From JBGSYJ01 sp041748075 (GTDB taxonomy: Bacteria > Acidobacteriota > Thermoanaerobaculia > Gp7-AA8): a DNA stretch of 57,033 nucleotides. The translations under genes and the position numbers were made by a program. The stretch lies in NCBI GenBank assembly GCA_041748075.1, contig JBGTDX010000142.1:1-57033 (forward strand), given 5' to 3'. This document shows, piece after piece, positions 27,486-34,979 of this stretch (its first letter is position 1; each line of letters opens with the position of its first letter). Under the pieces are notes generated by a model. The model saw only the letters and a list, made by a program, of their open reading frames with translations, had not been told where the DNA came from and searched no databases.

Positions 27486-28736
27486 CTACCCCGCCTTGCG
27501 GAACAGCGTGATCGGCTGACTGCGCGTGAGCACCACTTCCCGAGTGATCAGACACTCGGCGATCGAATCCTGTGAAGGGATCGTGTACATGATGTCCAGC
27601 ATGAGCTCTTCGATGATGATCTTCAGGCCGCGCGCTCCGACGTTTCGCTTGAGCGCTTCCTCGGCGATCGCCTCGAGCGCTTCCTCAGCGAACTTGAGCG
27701 ACACATTCTCGAAGCCCATGATCGTCTCGTACTGCCGGACCAGAGAGTTCTTCGGCTCCTTGAGGATCTGGATCAGAGCATCCTTGTCGAGCTCCTCGAG
27801 AGTCGCAACCACGGGCAGGCGCCCGACGAACTCCGGGATCAGGCCGTACTTGATCAGGTCTTCCGGATGCGCCTGACTGAGGAGCTCGCCGACCCGCTTG
27901 TCCTTGCGGGCCGAGATCTTCGCCCCGAAGCCCATCGCTTTCTCCGCCATGCGGCGCTCGATGACGCTCTCGAGTCCGACGAACGCTCCGCCGCAGATGA
28001 ACAGGATGTTCGTGGTATCGATCTGAATGAACTCCTGATGAGGATGCTTGCGTCCACCCTGCGGCGGGACGTTGGCGACCGTCCCTTCCAGAATCTTGAG
28101 GAGCGCCTGCTGTACCCCCTCTCCTGAAACGTCGCGGGTGATCGAGGGGTTGTCGCCCTTGCGGCAGATCTTGTCGACCTCGTCAATGTAAACAATTCCA
28201 CGCTGGGTCTTTTCCTTGTCGTTCCCCGCAGCCTGGTAGAGCTTGAGGATGATGTTCTCGACATCCTCACCGACATACCCGGCCTCGGTCAGCGTCGTCG
28301 CGTCGACGATCGTGAACGGAACCGAGAGCATTCTGGCCAGCGTCTGAGCGAGGAGAGTCTTGCCCGTTCCCGTCGGCCCGATCAGCATGATGTTCGACTT
28401 CTGCAGCTCGACGTCCTGACGGCCGCTCTTCTGCTGATAGTCAATCCGCTTGTAGTGGTTGTAGACGGCGACCGCGAGCTTCTTCTTTGCCCGCTCCTGG
28501 CCGATCACGTACTGATCGAGGAACTCCTTGATCTCCTTCGGTTTCGGAAGATCGGGCGCTCCTTCGGTAACCCCGGTGTCGTCCTTCCGGTCCTCGGCGA
28601 TGATGTCGAGGCAGATGTCGACACACTCGTCACAGATGTAGACGGTCGGTCCGGCAATCAGCTTCTTTACGTCGCGCTGTGACTTGTTGCAGAAACTACA
28701 ACGCAAAACGTCGCCGCTGTTCCCTTTTTTCGACAT
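27486..28736 (-). CDS. clpX: ClpX, ATPase subunit of the Clp protease
   Basis: 416 residues, typical. Zinc-binding domain with Cys13, Cys16, Cys35 and Cys38; Walker A GPTGTGKT; Walker B IVYIDEVDKI; sensor-2 region with GLIPEFVGRLPV. The ClpP-docking loop reads MGFGA instead of the common IGFGA, a conservative change. It unfolds substrates and feeds them to ClpP. The clpP gene is upstream on the same strand, with a repeat-containing gap of 279 bases between them. Confidence 0.98.
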   Translation of the reverse strand: MSKKGNSGDVLRCSFCNKSQRDVKKLIAGPTVYICDECVDICLDIIAEDRKDDTGVTEGAPDLPKPKEIKEFLDQYVIGQERAKKKLAVAVYNHYKRIDYQQKSGRQDVELQKSNIMLIGPTGTGKTLLAQTLARMLSVPFTIVDATTLTEAGYVGEDVENIILKLYQAAGNDKEKTQRGIVYIDEVDKICRKGDNPSITRDVSGEGVQQALLKILEGTVANVPPQGGRKHPHQEFIQIDTTNILFICGGAFVGLESVIERRMAEKAMGFGAKISARKDKRVGELLSQAHPEDLIKYGLIPEFVGRLPVVATLEELDKDALIQILKEPKNSLVRQYETIMGFENVSLKFAEEALEAIAEEALKRNVGARGLKIIIEELMLDIMYTIPSQDSIAECLITREVVLTRSQPITLFRKAG

Positions 28737-28887
28737 CGAGCTTGGGTCCTTGTCCCTTGTGATCTCATTGTTCTACGCCGCCTCGGGTGTGTCAAGGAGG
28801 CGCAGTCCGCACGTGTCTGTGAACATGGGGCGCGGAGGGCGCATTCCGGAGGGTCCGGCACCGGGTCGCCCCTTCGGCCGGAGGACG

Positions 28888-28993
28888 GAATGTTGAATGT
28901 TGAATGCGGAATGTTGAATGAAACCCCGCCCGGATGACTCCATCGGCTGCTTTTCCATTCAACATTCAATTCAACATTCTACATTCAACATTC
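28888..28993. repeat. Heptamer repeat hairpin (GAATGTT type) between clpP and clpX
   Basis: Left arm 28888-28920 is (GAATGTT)n with one GAATGCG variant. Right arm 28956-28993 has CATTCAA units. The arms are inverted and enclose a 35-base spacer. It lies in the 279-base clpP-clpX gap on the minus strand. The heptamer is the same as at 335-417 and 56836-56896. Confidence 0.88.
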
Positions 28994-29015
28994 CGTCCCC
29001 TCGCCTTACGCGCCC

Positions 29016-29603
29016 TTACTCTCGCTTGTCGATCACCTGATCGACCAGGCCGTACTCCACTGCGTCCTGCGACTGAAGGATGTAGTCGCGATCGGTGTCG
29101 CGGTCGATCTTTTCGATCGGCTGTCCGGTGTGGTTCGCGAGGATCGCATTCAGCTTCTGCTTCATGCGCATGATGTCCTTGGCATGGATGTCGATCTCGC
29201 TCGCCTGCCCGCCGAGTCCGTACATCAGCGGCTGGTGAATCAATACCCGCGAGTTCGGGAGCGCGTAACGCCTCCCTTTCTTGCCGGCAGCCAGAAGCAC
29301 CGCGGCCATCGAGGCAGCCTGCCCGATGCAGATCGTCGTGATGTCCGGCTTCACGTACTGCATCGTGTCGTAGATCGCCAGCCCGGCCGTGATCGATCCG
29401 CCCGGTGAGTTGATGTAGATCGAGATGTCTTTCTCCGGGTTCTCAGCCTCCAGAAAGAGCATCTGGGCGATGATGAGATTCGAAACCGTGTCGTCGATCG
29501 CCTGGCCGAGAAAGATGATGTTGTCTTTGAGAAGTCTCGAGTAGATGTCGTAAGCGCGCTCGCCCCGGCTCGTCTGCTCGACAACCATGGGAATCAGGAC
29601 CAT
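29016..29603 (-). CDS. clpP: ClpP, proteolytic subunit of the Clp protease
   Basis: 195 residues from the ATG at 29603, which has AAGGAG eight bases upstream. The frame is open to 29747, but that part translates the heptamer repeat and is not protein. The catalytic triad is Ser98 (GQAASMAA), His123 (LIHQPL) and Asp169 (RDT). It forms the tetradecameric chamber used with ClpX. It lies between tig and clpX, the conserved bacterial order. A start at 29588 (MVVEQ) is also possible. Confidence 0.97.
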   Translation of the reverse strand: MVLIPMVVEQTSRGERAYDIYSRLLKDNIIFLGQAIDDTVSNLIIAQMLFLEAENPEKDISIYINSPGGSITAGLAIYDTMQYVKPDITTICIGQAASMAAVLLAAGKKGRRYALPNSRVLIHQPLMYGLGGQASEIDIHAKDIMRMKQKLNAILANHTGQPIEKIDRDTDRDYILQSQDAVEYGLVDQVIDKRE

Positions 29604-29681
29604 CTGTGCAATCTCCTTGAAATTCGTACGGGTCTTTTGAGTCGTCGGAGAGAACTTTAACCCACACTGAGTATTCCCGAC

Positions 29682-29803
29682 CGCCCGCCCGGTTGTGAGT
29701 TCTGAGTTCTGGGTTGTGCGTTCCCCTCTCCCCGCCGCAGCGGGCACTCACTACTCACAACTGGTGGCGCGGGCGGGCGGGCACAACTCACAACCGGGCG
29801 GGC
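29682..29803. repeat. Heptamer repeat hairpin (GTTGTGA/GTTCTGA type) between tig and clpP
   Basis: A perfect 19-base inverted repeat joins 29682-29700 and 29785-29803 (AACTCACAACCGGGCGGGC and its complement). Inside are further period-7 units: GTTGTGA-GTTCTGA-GTTCTGG-GTTGTGC at 29692-29719 and ACTCACT-ACTCACA at 29745-29758. The outer arm overlaps the end of tig and supplies its stop codon. There is no T tract, so it is not a classical terminator. Confidence 0.85.
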
Positions 29804-31071
29804 TGGGCGGGAACGGCCGTCTCGAGCACGAAATCCAGCGCTTTCTCCTGGAGGAGAGACAGCCGGAGCGCCTCGTAGCCTCCGTCGTGCTTGAGCTGGT
29901 GCCTGATCTCGGCGAACTCGCGACGCGCATCCGCCGACGCTTTACGGATCTCCGCATCGACCTCGGTGTCGCTCACGGTGAGTCCTTCCTGACGCGCTAT
30001 CGCCTCGAGTATCAGACCCCGTTTCGCCCGGCTCTCGGCATCCGGCCGGAATTCGGTGCGCACCTTCGCCCAATCGATCTCGACCTTTTCGAGGTCGACA
30101 CCCTGAGAGCTGAGATAGCGGGCGTAGTTCCGCAGCGCGTTTCCAAGCTCGTCTTCGACGAGACTGGCGGGCACCTCGAGCGTGTGGAGCTCGACCAGCT
30201 TGTCACCGATCTGCTGGCGACGCGCCCGGACGCCCTCGGCCTCTTTGTGCCGCTTCATGTCCTCGAGAAGTTTCTGCCGGAGATCCTCGACTGACTCCCA
30301 TCCGAGGCTTTTCGCGAACTCATCCGTGAGCTCCGGCTTTTCCTTGAAGCGAAGCTCTTTGACCGCGATCGCGTAGTGCACCTGCTTGCCGCGAAGATCT
30401 TCGTTGACCGCGTCTTCCGCATAGCGTTTGTCGAATTCGGCGGTCTCGCCGGGCCGCTTACCCTGCAGCGCCTCGTGAAGCTCCGGCAACGGAGTCTCCT
30501 CGCCGAGCTGAACGTGGGCAGACTCGCTCTTGCGCGATTCCACGCCCTCGCCCGAGCTCTCGATGTCCATGATCACGAAGTCGCCGTCCTGAGCTCCCCT
30601 GTCGTCGACGATCCGGTAGGTGCTCCCCTGGTCCCGCAGACGCTCGATCATTGCTTCGAGATCCGCTGGAGGAACCTCCGTATCGTGCGCACTCGTTTCC
30701 AGGCCGCGGTAGTTCTGCAGCTCGACGGCCGGCTTGACCTCGAACTCGGCTTCAAATTTGAGCGGGGCACCATCGATGAGAGGATCGACCCGCTTGAGCT
30801 GAGGATCACCCACGGTCTCGAGCCCCTTCTCGGAAACGACCTCATTAAAAAATTTCGGCAGAAGGCGTTGAACGACTTCGTCCTGAATCTCCTTCTGGAA
30901 GCGGGTCCGGACGACGCCGATCGGGATCTTTCCTTCACGAAAGCCTGGAATCTTCGCCTGGCGGGCAAACTCGGCCGCGACCGATCCGAACTCGCGCGTT
31001 ACCGCCTCGGCGGGAACTTCGACTTCGACATTCTTGCGAACGGTAGAAAGATCCTTGAATTCAATCAGCAT
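29788..31071 (-). CDS. tig: Trigger factor, ribosome-bound chaperone
   Basis: 427 residues from the ATG at 31071; the longer frame to 31134 enters the tRNA-Leu gene. Three-domain layout: ribosome-binding N-domain with the signature IPGFREGKIP, a PPIase-like middle domain (GDFVIMDIES), and a helical C-domain. It meets nascent chains at the exit tunnel. The last codons (CGG TTG TGA) lie inside the heptamer repeat. It is followed by clpP. Similarity of the C-domain is weak, as usual in this family. Confidence 0.95.
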   Translation of the reverse strand: MLIEFKDLSTVRKNVEVEVPAEAVTREFGSVAAEFARQAKIPGFREGKIPIGVVRTRFQKEIQDEVVQRLLPKFFNEVVSEKGLETVGDPQLKRVDPLIDGAPLKFEAEFEVKPAVELQNYRGLETSAHDTEVPPADLEAMIERLRDQGSTYRIVDDRGAQDGDFVIMDIESSGEGVESRKSESAHVQLGEETPLPELHEALQGKRPGETAEFDKRYAEDAVNEDLRGKQVHYAIAVKELRFKEKPELTDEFAKSLGWESVEDLRQKLLEDMKRHKEAEGVRARRQQIGDKLVELHTLEVPASLVEDELGNALRNYARYLSSQGVDLEKVEIDWAKVRTEFRPDAESRAKRGLILEAIARQEGLTVSDTEVDAEIRKASADARREFAEIRHQLKHDGGYEALRLSLLQEKALDFVLETAVPAQPARL

Positions 31072-31104
31072 GAGTGGGCTTCCTGTCGGTCTGCGATGGA
31101 GGGA

Positions 31105-31190
31105 TGGTGCGAAAGGGGGGACTCGAACCCCCACGGCTTTGGGCCACTGGATCCTAAGTCCAGCGCGTCTGCCAATTCCGCCACTTTCGC
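31105..31190 (-). tRNA. tRNA-Leu (anticodon TAG)
   Basis: On the minus strand the cloverleaf starts GCGAAAGTGG at 31190 and ends CTTTCGC-A-CCA at 31105, so CCA is encoded. The acceptor pairs GCGAAAG with CTTTCGC. The anticodon stem CTGGA/TCCAG encloses the loop CTTAGGA, giving anticodon TAG. The T arm has GGTTCGAGTCC-type sequence. A long variable arm is present, as expected for leucine. The body is 83 bases without CCA. Confidence 0.95.
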
Positions 31191-31278
31191 CGGTGAAATC
31201 GAACTACGAGCCGATGCTCAACCGGTGCCGCTACACCACCTGGATAAGGGCCACAGTCGCTCGTGATGCCGGCTGCTC

Positions 31279-31354
<76 letters not shown>

Positions 31355-31594
31355 GAGAGAACACTACCAACTGCCGCTTCCCGTCACATATTTCTAGTGG
31401 CCTGTATTGGTGAAATCGGGACTAGTGCTCGCGGCGGAGGCGGATTGTAGCGACGGGACGCCGGGGGGTCAAATGGCAGGTCCAGACAGGACGCAGTAGA
31501 CCACAGGCAACAGCCCACCCCTCGAGTGGCTCGGCCCGCACCTTGCGGCTCGTCTGCTTCCGCCGGAGGGCAGATCGATTTCCAGGACGTGCGG
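31355..31594. other. Intergenic region between tRNA-Lys and pgsA
   Basis: 240 bases without a gene. It contains CAGTAGACC at 31494-31502, an inverted partner of the TACTGTCTACT at 31603-31613 inside the end of pgsA. This is the same AGTAGAC heptamer seen near 41081 and 41251. No terminator with a T tract is visible. Confidence 0.4.
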
Positions 31595-32188
31595 CTACCG
31601 TGTACTGTCTACTCTCTCCAGATTCCTGTCATGAATCCGGATGTAATCGAATCCGGAGTACAGCGTTGCCAGAAGGGTCACGCGGTAGAGCGGTTCGAGC
31701 AGCGGGCCGACGAGCGAACCGTATGGTGTGTTCGCCGCGATGATCGCCGCCAGCGTAATCACCTGGAGAAGGGTGGAAATCTTTCCGGGGATCGACGGTG
31801 GGAACCTGGTGATGTGAACGCGGGTGTAGAGCAGATAGGCGAACAGCACGATGAGGACGTCTCTAATAAATACGGTGAAAGTCAGCCATTGTGGGAGCGG
31901 CTGGTGGGCAACCCAGGGAAGCGTATACACGACGTATGCGGCAACCATCATCATCTTGTCGGCAGCAGGATCGAGAAACGCGCCGATCTTCGATCGCTGG
32001 TTGAAACGCCGCGCGATGTAACCATCTACGATATCAGTGAGTCCGGCCGAAACGAAGAGGGCGAATGCTGCCGTGAAGTTTCCCTGAACCGATGCGTGAA
32101 CAAAGAATGGAATCAGAATCAATCTGACGAGTGTCAGAAAATTCGGTATGGTCAGGAGTCCGTCACGCCCGGGGCCGGCTCCGTTCAT
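31595..32188 (-). CDS. pgsA: Phosphatidylglycerophosphate synthase (CDP-alcohol phosphatidyltransferase)
   Basis: 197 residues with several membrane segments. The CDP-OH-P motif DGx2ARx8Gx3Dx3D is complete: DIVDGYIARR, then IGAFLDPAADK. PgsA joins CDP-diacylglycerol and glycerol-3-phosphate, the committed step to phosphatidylglycerol and cardiolipin. Other members of the motif family (for example cardiolipin or phosphatidylinositol synthases) cannot be fully excluded, but length and N-terminus (NFLTLVRLILIPFF) fit PgsA best. The C-terminal residues VDST are encoded by an AGTAGAC-type heptamer. Confidence 0.9.
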   Translation of the reverse strand: MNGAGPGRDGLLTIPNFLTLVRLILIPFFVHASVQGNFTAAFALFVSAGLTDIVDGYIARRFNQRSKIGAFLDPAADKMMMVAAYVVYTLPWVAHQPLPQWLTFTVFIRDVLIVLFAYLLYTRVHITRFPPSIPGKISTLLQVITLAAIIAANTPYGSLVGPLLEPLYRVTLLATLYSGFDYIRIHDRNLERVDSTR

Positions 32189-32251
32189 GGGCTCACGAAG
32201 ATGGTCAGAGGCGGGAGGTTTCGTTTTTTCATTCGCTGATCGGCGAGGGCG

Positions 32252-32932
32252 CTAGGCTTCGGCGCGGAACTGCTCGATCGCACTCTGCCGGAGGTAGATC
32301 GTCTTTCCTTCGGACAGCAGAAGATCCTGGCGCATGAGATCGTGAATCAGCCGGGACACGGTTTCGCGGGACGTGCCGATCGTGTTCGCAATCGCCTGAT
32401 GAGTCGGCCTCGTGATGGCGATGTAGCCGTTGCTCAGCGGCTTGCCGCTCGTGAGCGCGAGATCGAGAAGGAACCTGGCGAGCCTGCCGTAGACATCCAT
32501 GGTCGCGAGCGACTCGATGCGGTCCGAAGCGAGTCGCAAACGCCGCGAGAGCTCGGCGAGCACCTTCCGGCTGATCGAAAAATTTTCCTGCAGAAGCTGC
32601 AGGAAATCGCTTCGCCAGATGATCAGTAACTCGAGGTTCTCGGTCGCGATCACACTCGCCGACCGGGGCTCGTCGTCGAGCAACGACATCTCCCCGAAAA
32701 AATCTCCCGGACCGAGCATCGAGAGAATGATCTCCTTACCCTCGGGCGAGACCATGGTCACCTTCACATGGCCCGAACGGATCAGACAGAAGACGTCTCC
32801 ACTCTCGTCCTCATGAAACACGACCTCGTCTTTCGCGTGGCGTCGGGACTTTGCCACACTCGCCACCGCGGAGAGCTCACGCTCGTCCAGCTCGGCGAAG
32901 AGAGAAAACCTCCTGAAGAGTGCAGCTTCCAT
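32252..32932 (-). CDS. Crp/Fnr-family transcription regulator
   Basis: 226 residues from the ATG at 32932; an in-frame TTG at 32956 would add eight residues. The N-terminal cNMP-binding fold (about 10-120) has GDVFCLIRSGHVKV and GPGDFFGEMSLLDDEPRSASV, which keeps the phosphate-cassette Arg-Ser. The dimerisation helix and a Crp-type winged helix follow (THQAIANTIGTSRETVSRLI). No Fnr-type cysteine cluster is present, so it probably senses a cyclic nucleotide rather than oxygen (inference). It is divergent from the MinD-like ATPase gene. Confidence 0.92.
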   Translation of the reverse strand: MEAALFRRFSLFAELDERELSAVASVAKSRRHAKDEVVFHEDESGDVFCLIRSGHVKVTMVSPEGKEIILSMLGPGDFFGEMSLLDDEPRSASVIATENLELLIIWRSDFLQLLQENFSISRKVLAELSRRLRLASDRIESLATMDVYGRLARFLLDLALTSGKPLSNGYIAITRPTHQAIANTIGTSRETVSRLIHDLMRQDLLLSEGKTIYLRQSAIEQFRAEA

Positions 32933-33014
32933 CTGGTAGAGACTGAATTCTAGCAAAAAGCAATCAGTAGTACCCGGCTACGTTTCCGCCCGACTGAAGT
33001 ACCCTTATCGGAGC

Positions 33015-34280
33015 TTGGCCCTAAAACGGATCATTCCGATCTCTTCAGGCAAGGGAGGCGTCGGGAAGACGACCTTCGCGGTGAACTTTTCTCTGTGCCT
33101 CGCACGGCACGGTCGCACCGTCCTGGTCGACCTCGACACCGGAACCTCATCCGTACGCAACGCCATCGACGTGCCGATCTCCCGCGACCTCTATCATTTT
33201 TTCAAGAAGAACGAGCCTCTGGCGAACTGCATCACGCATCTCGACTGGAAGCTCGATCCCCGCGAGCAGTTTCGAGACTTCGGCTTCGTGGCCGGTCCCA
33301 GGCACCTGATCGACGAGATCACCAACTTCGGTCCCGAACGAAAGCAGGAGCTCATCGAAGCGATCAACGGTCTCGACGCTGAGTATGTGGTGCTCGACAT
33401 GAAGGCGGGCGTGGATGCAAACGTTCTCGACTTTCTGCCCTGGTCCAACAGCGGCATTCTCATCTTCACCCCGCACCTTCCGGCTGCCACGCTCGCGGCG
33501 TCCGACGTGGTCAAAGCGATCCTCTTCCGAAAGCTTCGCCTGATCTTCAGCCGGACCTCCCCCTTTTACTCGACTATCGATCAGAGTCTCGATTTTTTTC
33601 GGATGACCAACGACCTGATCGACAGGGTCGAAGACGTATACGACGACTCGGCGATGAATCTCGACGATTTTGCGGCGGATCTCTTCAACTCACTGGGGGA
33701 ACACCCGATCGCTCAGACCGTGCAGAAGGTCATCGACGACTTCCGAATCCACTATGTTCTGAATCTCTTCGATGGACTCGACGAATCGTTCGACACGGCG
33801 GTCAAGCCGTTCGTGGAGAATGTCACCCGCAACATTTCCGTCCGTTCGGCAATCACGAATCTCGGCTGGATTCATCGAAGCGACGCGATTCACCGGGCGA
33901 ACTGTGAGCGGATCCCTGCGCTGCTCTTCTCGCCGGAGCGCAAAGTCGAAAAGAGAGATCGTTATCTCGAGGAACTGGACAATCTCCGGAGTACCGCGAT
34001 CGGTCTTGAAGCGCCGAAAAAGAAACCGCGCCCTGCTCCGGGACGGCCGCGCCCGTCCGACTCTTCGGATCACCTCGCCGCGCAGCTGTCAGTCCTCAAA
34101 GAGATGTTCGCCCGGATCGGAGGCGACGACTTCCGCTCGAACTTCGAGTATGTGACCCGTCGCGCGCTCTTCACCATCGAAAACCGCCGTACCGCGGAGT
34201 TCGGCGACCGCCGCATCTTCACACCCTGGGAGATCCTCGATCAGATGTTCGAGCGCTCGGCGTTGTCGGGAAGACTCTGA
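33015..34280 (+). CDS. MinD/FlhG-like P-loop ATPase, orphan
   Basis: 421 residues if translation starts at the TTG at 33015. No ATG precedes the P-loop and the Shine-Dalgarno (GGAG) is very close, so the start is uncertain. A deviant Walker A SSGKGGVGKTT lies at about 10-20, Walker A' is LVDLDTGTSS, and Walker B is YVVLDMKAGVD. The fold is that of ParA/MinD/FlhG ATPases that position structures at membranes. It is about 150 residues longer than MinD, with a C-terminal extension containing a Pro/Arg-rich linker (KKKPRPAPGRPRPS) and a helical tail. No flagellar, min or par genes are adjacent, so the cargo is unknown. Confidence 0.85.
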   Translation: MALKRIIPISSGKGGVGKTTFAVNFSLCLARHGRTVLVDLDTGTSSVRNAIDVPISRDLYHFFKKNEPLANCITHLDWKLDPREQFRDFGFVAGPRHLIDEITNFGPERKQELIEAINGLDAEYVVLDMKAGVDANVLDFLPWSNSGILIFTPHLPAATLAASDVVKAILFRKLRLIFSRTSPFYSTIDQSLDFFRMTNDLIDRVEDVYDDSAMNLDDFAADLFNSLGEHPIAQTVQKVIDDFRIHYVLNLFDGLDESFDTAVKPFVENVTRNISVRSAITNLGWIHRSDAIHRANCERIPALLFSPERKVEKRDRYLEELDNLRSTAIGLEAPKKKPRPAPGRPRPSDSSDHLAAQLSVLKEMFARIGGDDFRSNFEYVTRRALFTIENRRTAEFGDRRIFTPWEILDQMFERSALSGRL

Positions 34281-34285
34281 GGTGA

Positions 34286-34309
34286 AGAATTAGAATTCTC
34301 AATTCTCGA
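34286..34309. repeat. Short heptamer repeat (GAATTCT type) between convergent genes
   Basis: AATTAGAATTCTCAATTCTC lies in the 18-base gap between the ATPase and the glycosyltransferase and runs into the latter. The glycosyltransferase stop codon (TGA, 34301-34299) is part of the repeat unit AATTGAG. Confidence 0.7.
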
Positions 34310-34979
34310 TCCTCGTTTTCAGCACCCGCCACGTGATTCGCAGCGTGTCCAGCAGCGCGCGGTAATGACTCGTCTGCAGGCCATCTACAAACGCGAGCGC
34401 TATCGGAATCGAGGTGATTTTGAACCCTCCCCTTCCGGCACGGACAATCACTTCGCTCTCAGCGTCGAATCGCGTGCCCTCGAGCTTGACGTTCCGCAGC
34501 AGACGTGAAGAGTAAAGACGGAAACCGCTCTGCGGATCATCGACCTTCCGGCCGGCGGCAAACGAGATGGCATTCGCCGAGAAGACGTTTGCGGCTCGTC
34601 GCCGGCGGACCATTCCGCCGAACAGGTGCCGACGGCTTCCGATGATCAGGTCGGACCCCTCCGTTTGCCACTGTTCGATGAACCGCGGAATCTCGGCCGG
34701 AAGATGCTGCCCGTCGGCGTCGAGTGTGATCACGGCGTCATAGCCACGCTCGAGGGCCCACTCGAACGCCGTCGTCAGCGCCGCGCCTTTCCCCCGGTTG
34801 ATCTCGTGGCGCAGGACCGTCGCGCCCGCAGCTCGAGCCTGCTGCCCCGTACCATCGCTCGAGCCGTCGTCGACGACCAGGACATCAGAAAGCACTTCAC
34901 GCGCTTCGGAAACGATGCGTCCGATCGTAGCTTGCGCATCGAGAGCCGGGATGACGACGAGTACTTTCTCCTCAGGCAT
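34299..34979 (-). CDS. Family 2 glycosyltransferase (dolichol-phosphate mannosyltransferase-like)
   Basis: 226 residues from the ATG at 34979, which overlaps the end of the upstream ketosynthase-like gene by 8 bases; a start at 35003 would overlap more. GT-A signature DDGSSDGT at 37-44, DxD-type LDADGQHLP at 86-94, NRGKGAAL at 61-68 and GSRR are present. There is no C-terminal membrane domain. This short form typically transfers a sugar to a polyprenyl phosphate or small lipid. Its overlap with the cluster suggests it glycosylates the product or builds a glycosyl donor (inference). Confidence 0.88.
   Translation of the reverse strand: MPEEKVLVVIPALDAQATIGRIVSEAREVLSDVLVVDDGSSDGTGQQARAAGATVLRHEINRGKGAALTTAFEWALERGYDAVITLDADGQHLPAEIPRFIEQWQTEGSDLIIGSRRHLFGGMVRRRRAANVFSANAISFAAGRKVDDPQSGFRLYSSRLLRNVKLEGTRFDAESEVIVRAGRGGFKITSIPIALAFVDGLQTSHYRALLDTLRITWRVLKTRIEN

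Noticed and set aside
29604..29747. An extra 48 residues at the ClpP N-terminus
   Set aside because: This part translates the heptamer repeat. The ATG at 29603 has AAGGAG and gives the normal 195-residue ClpP.
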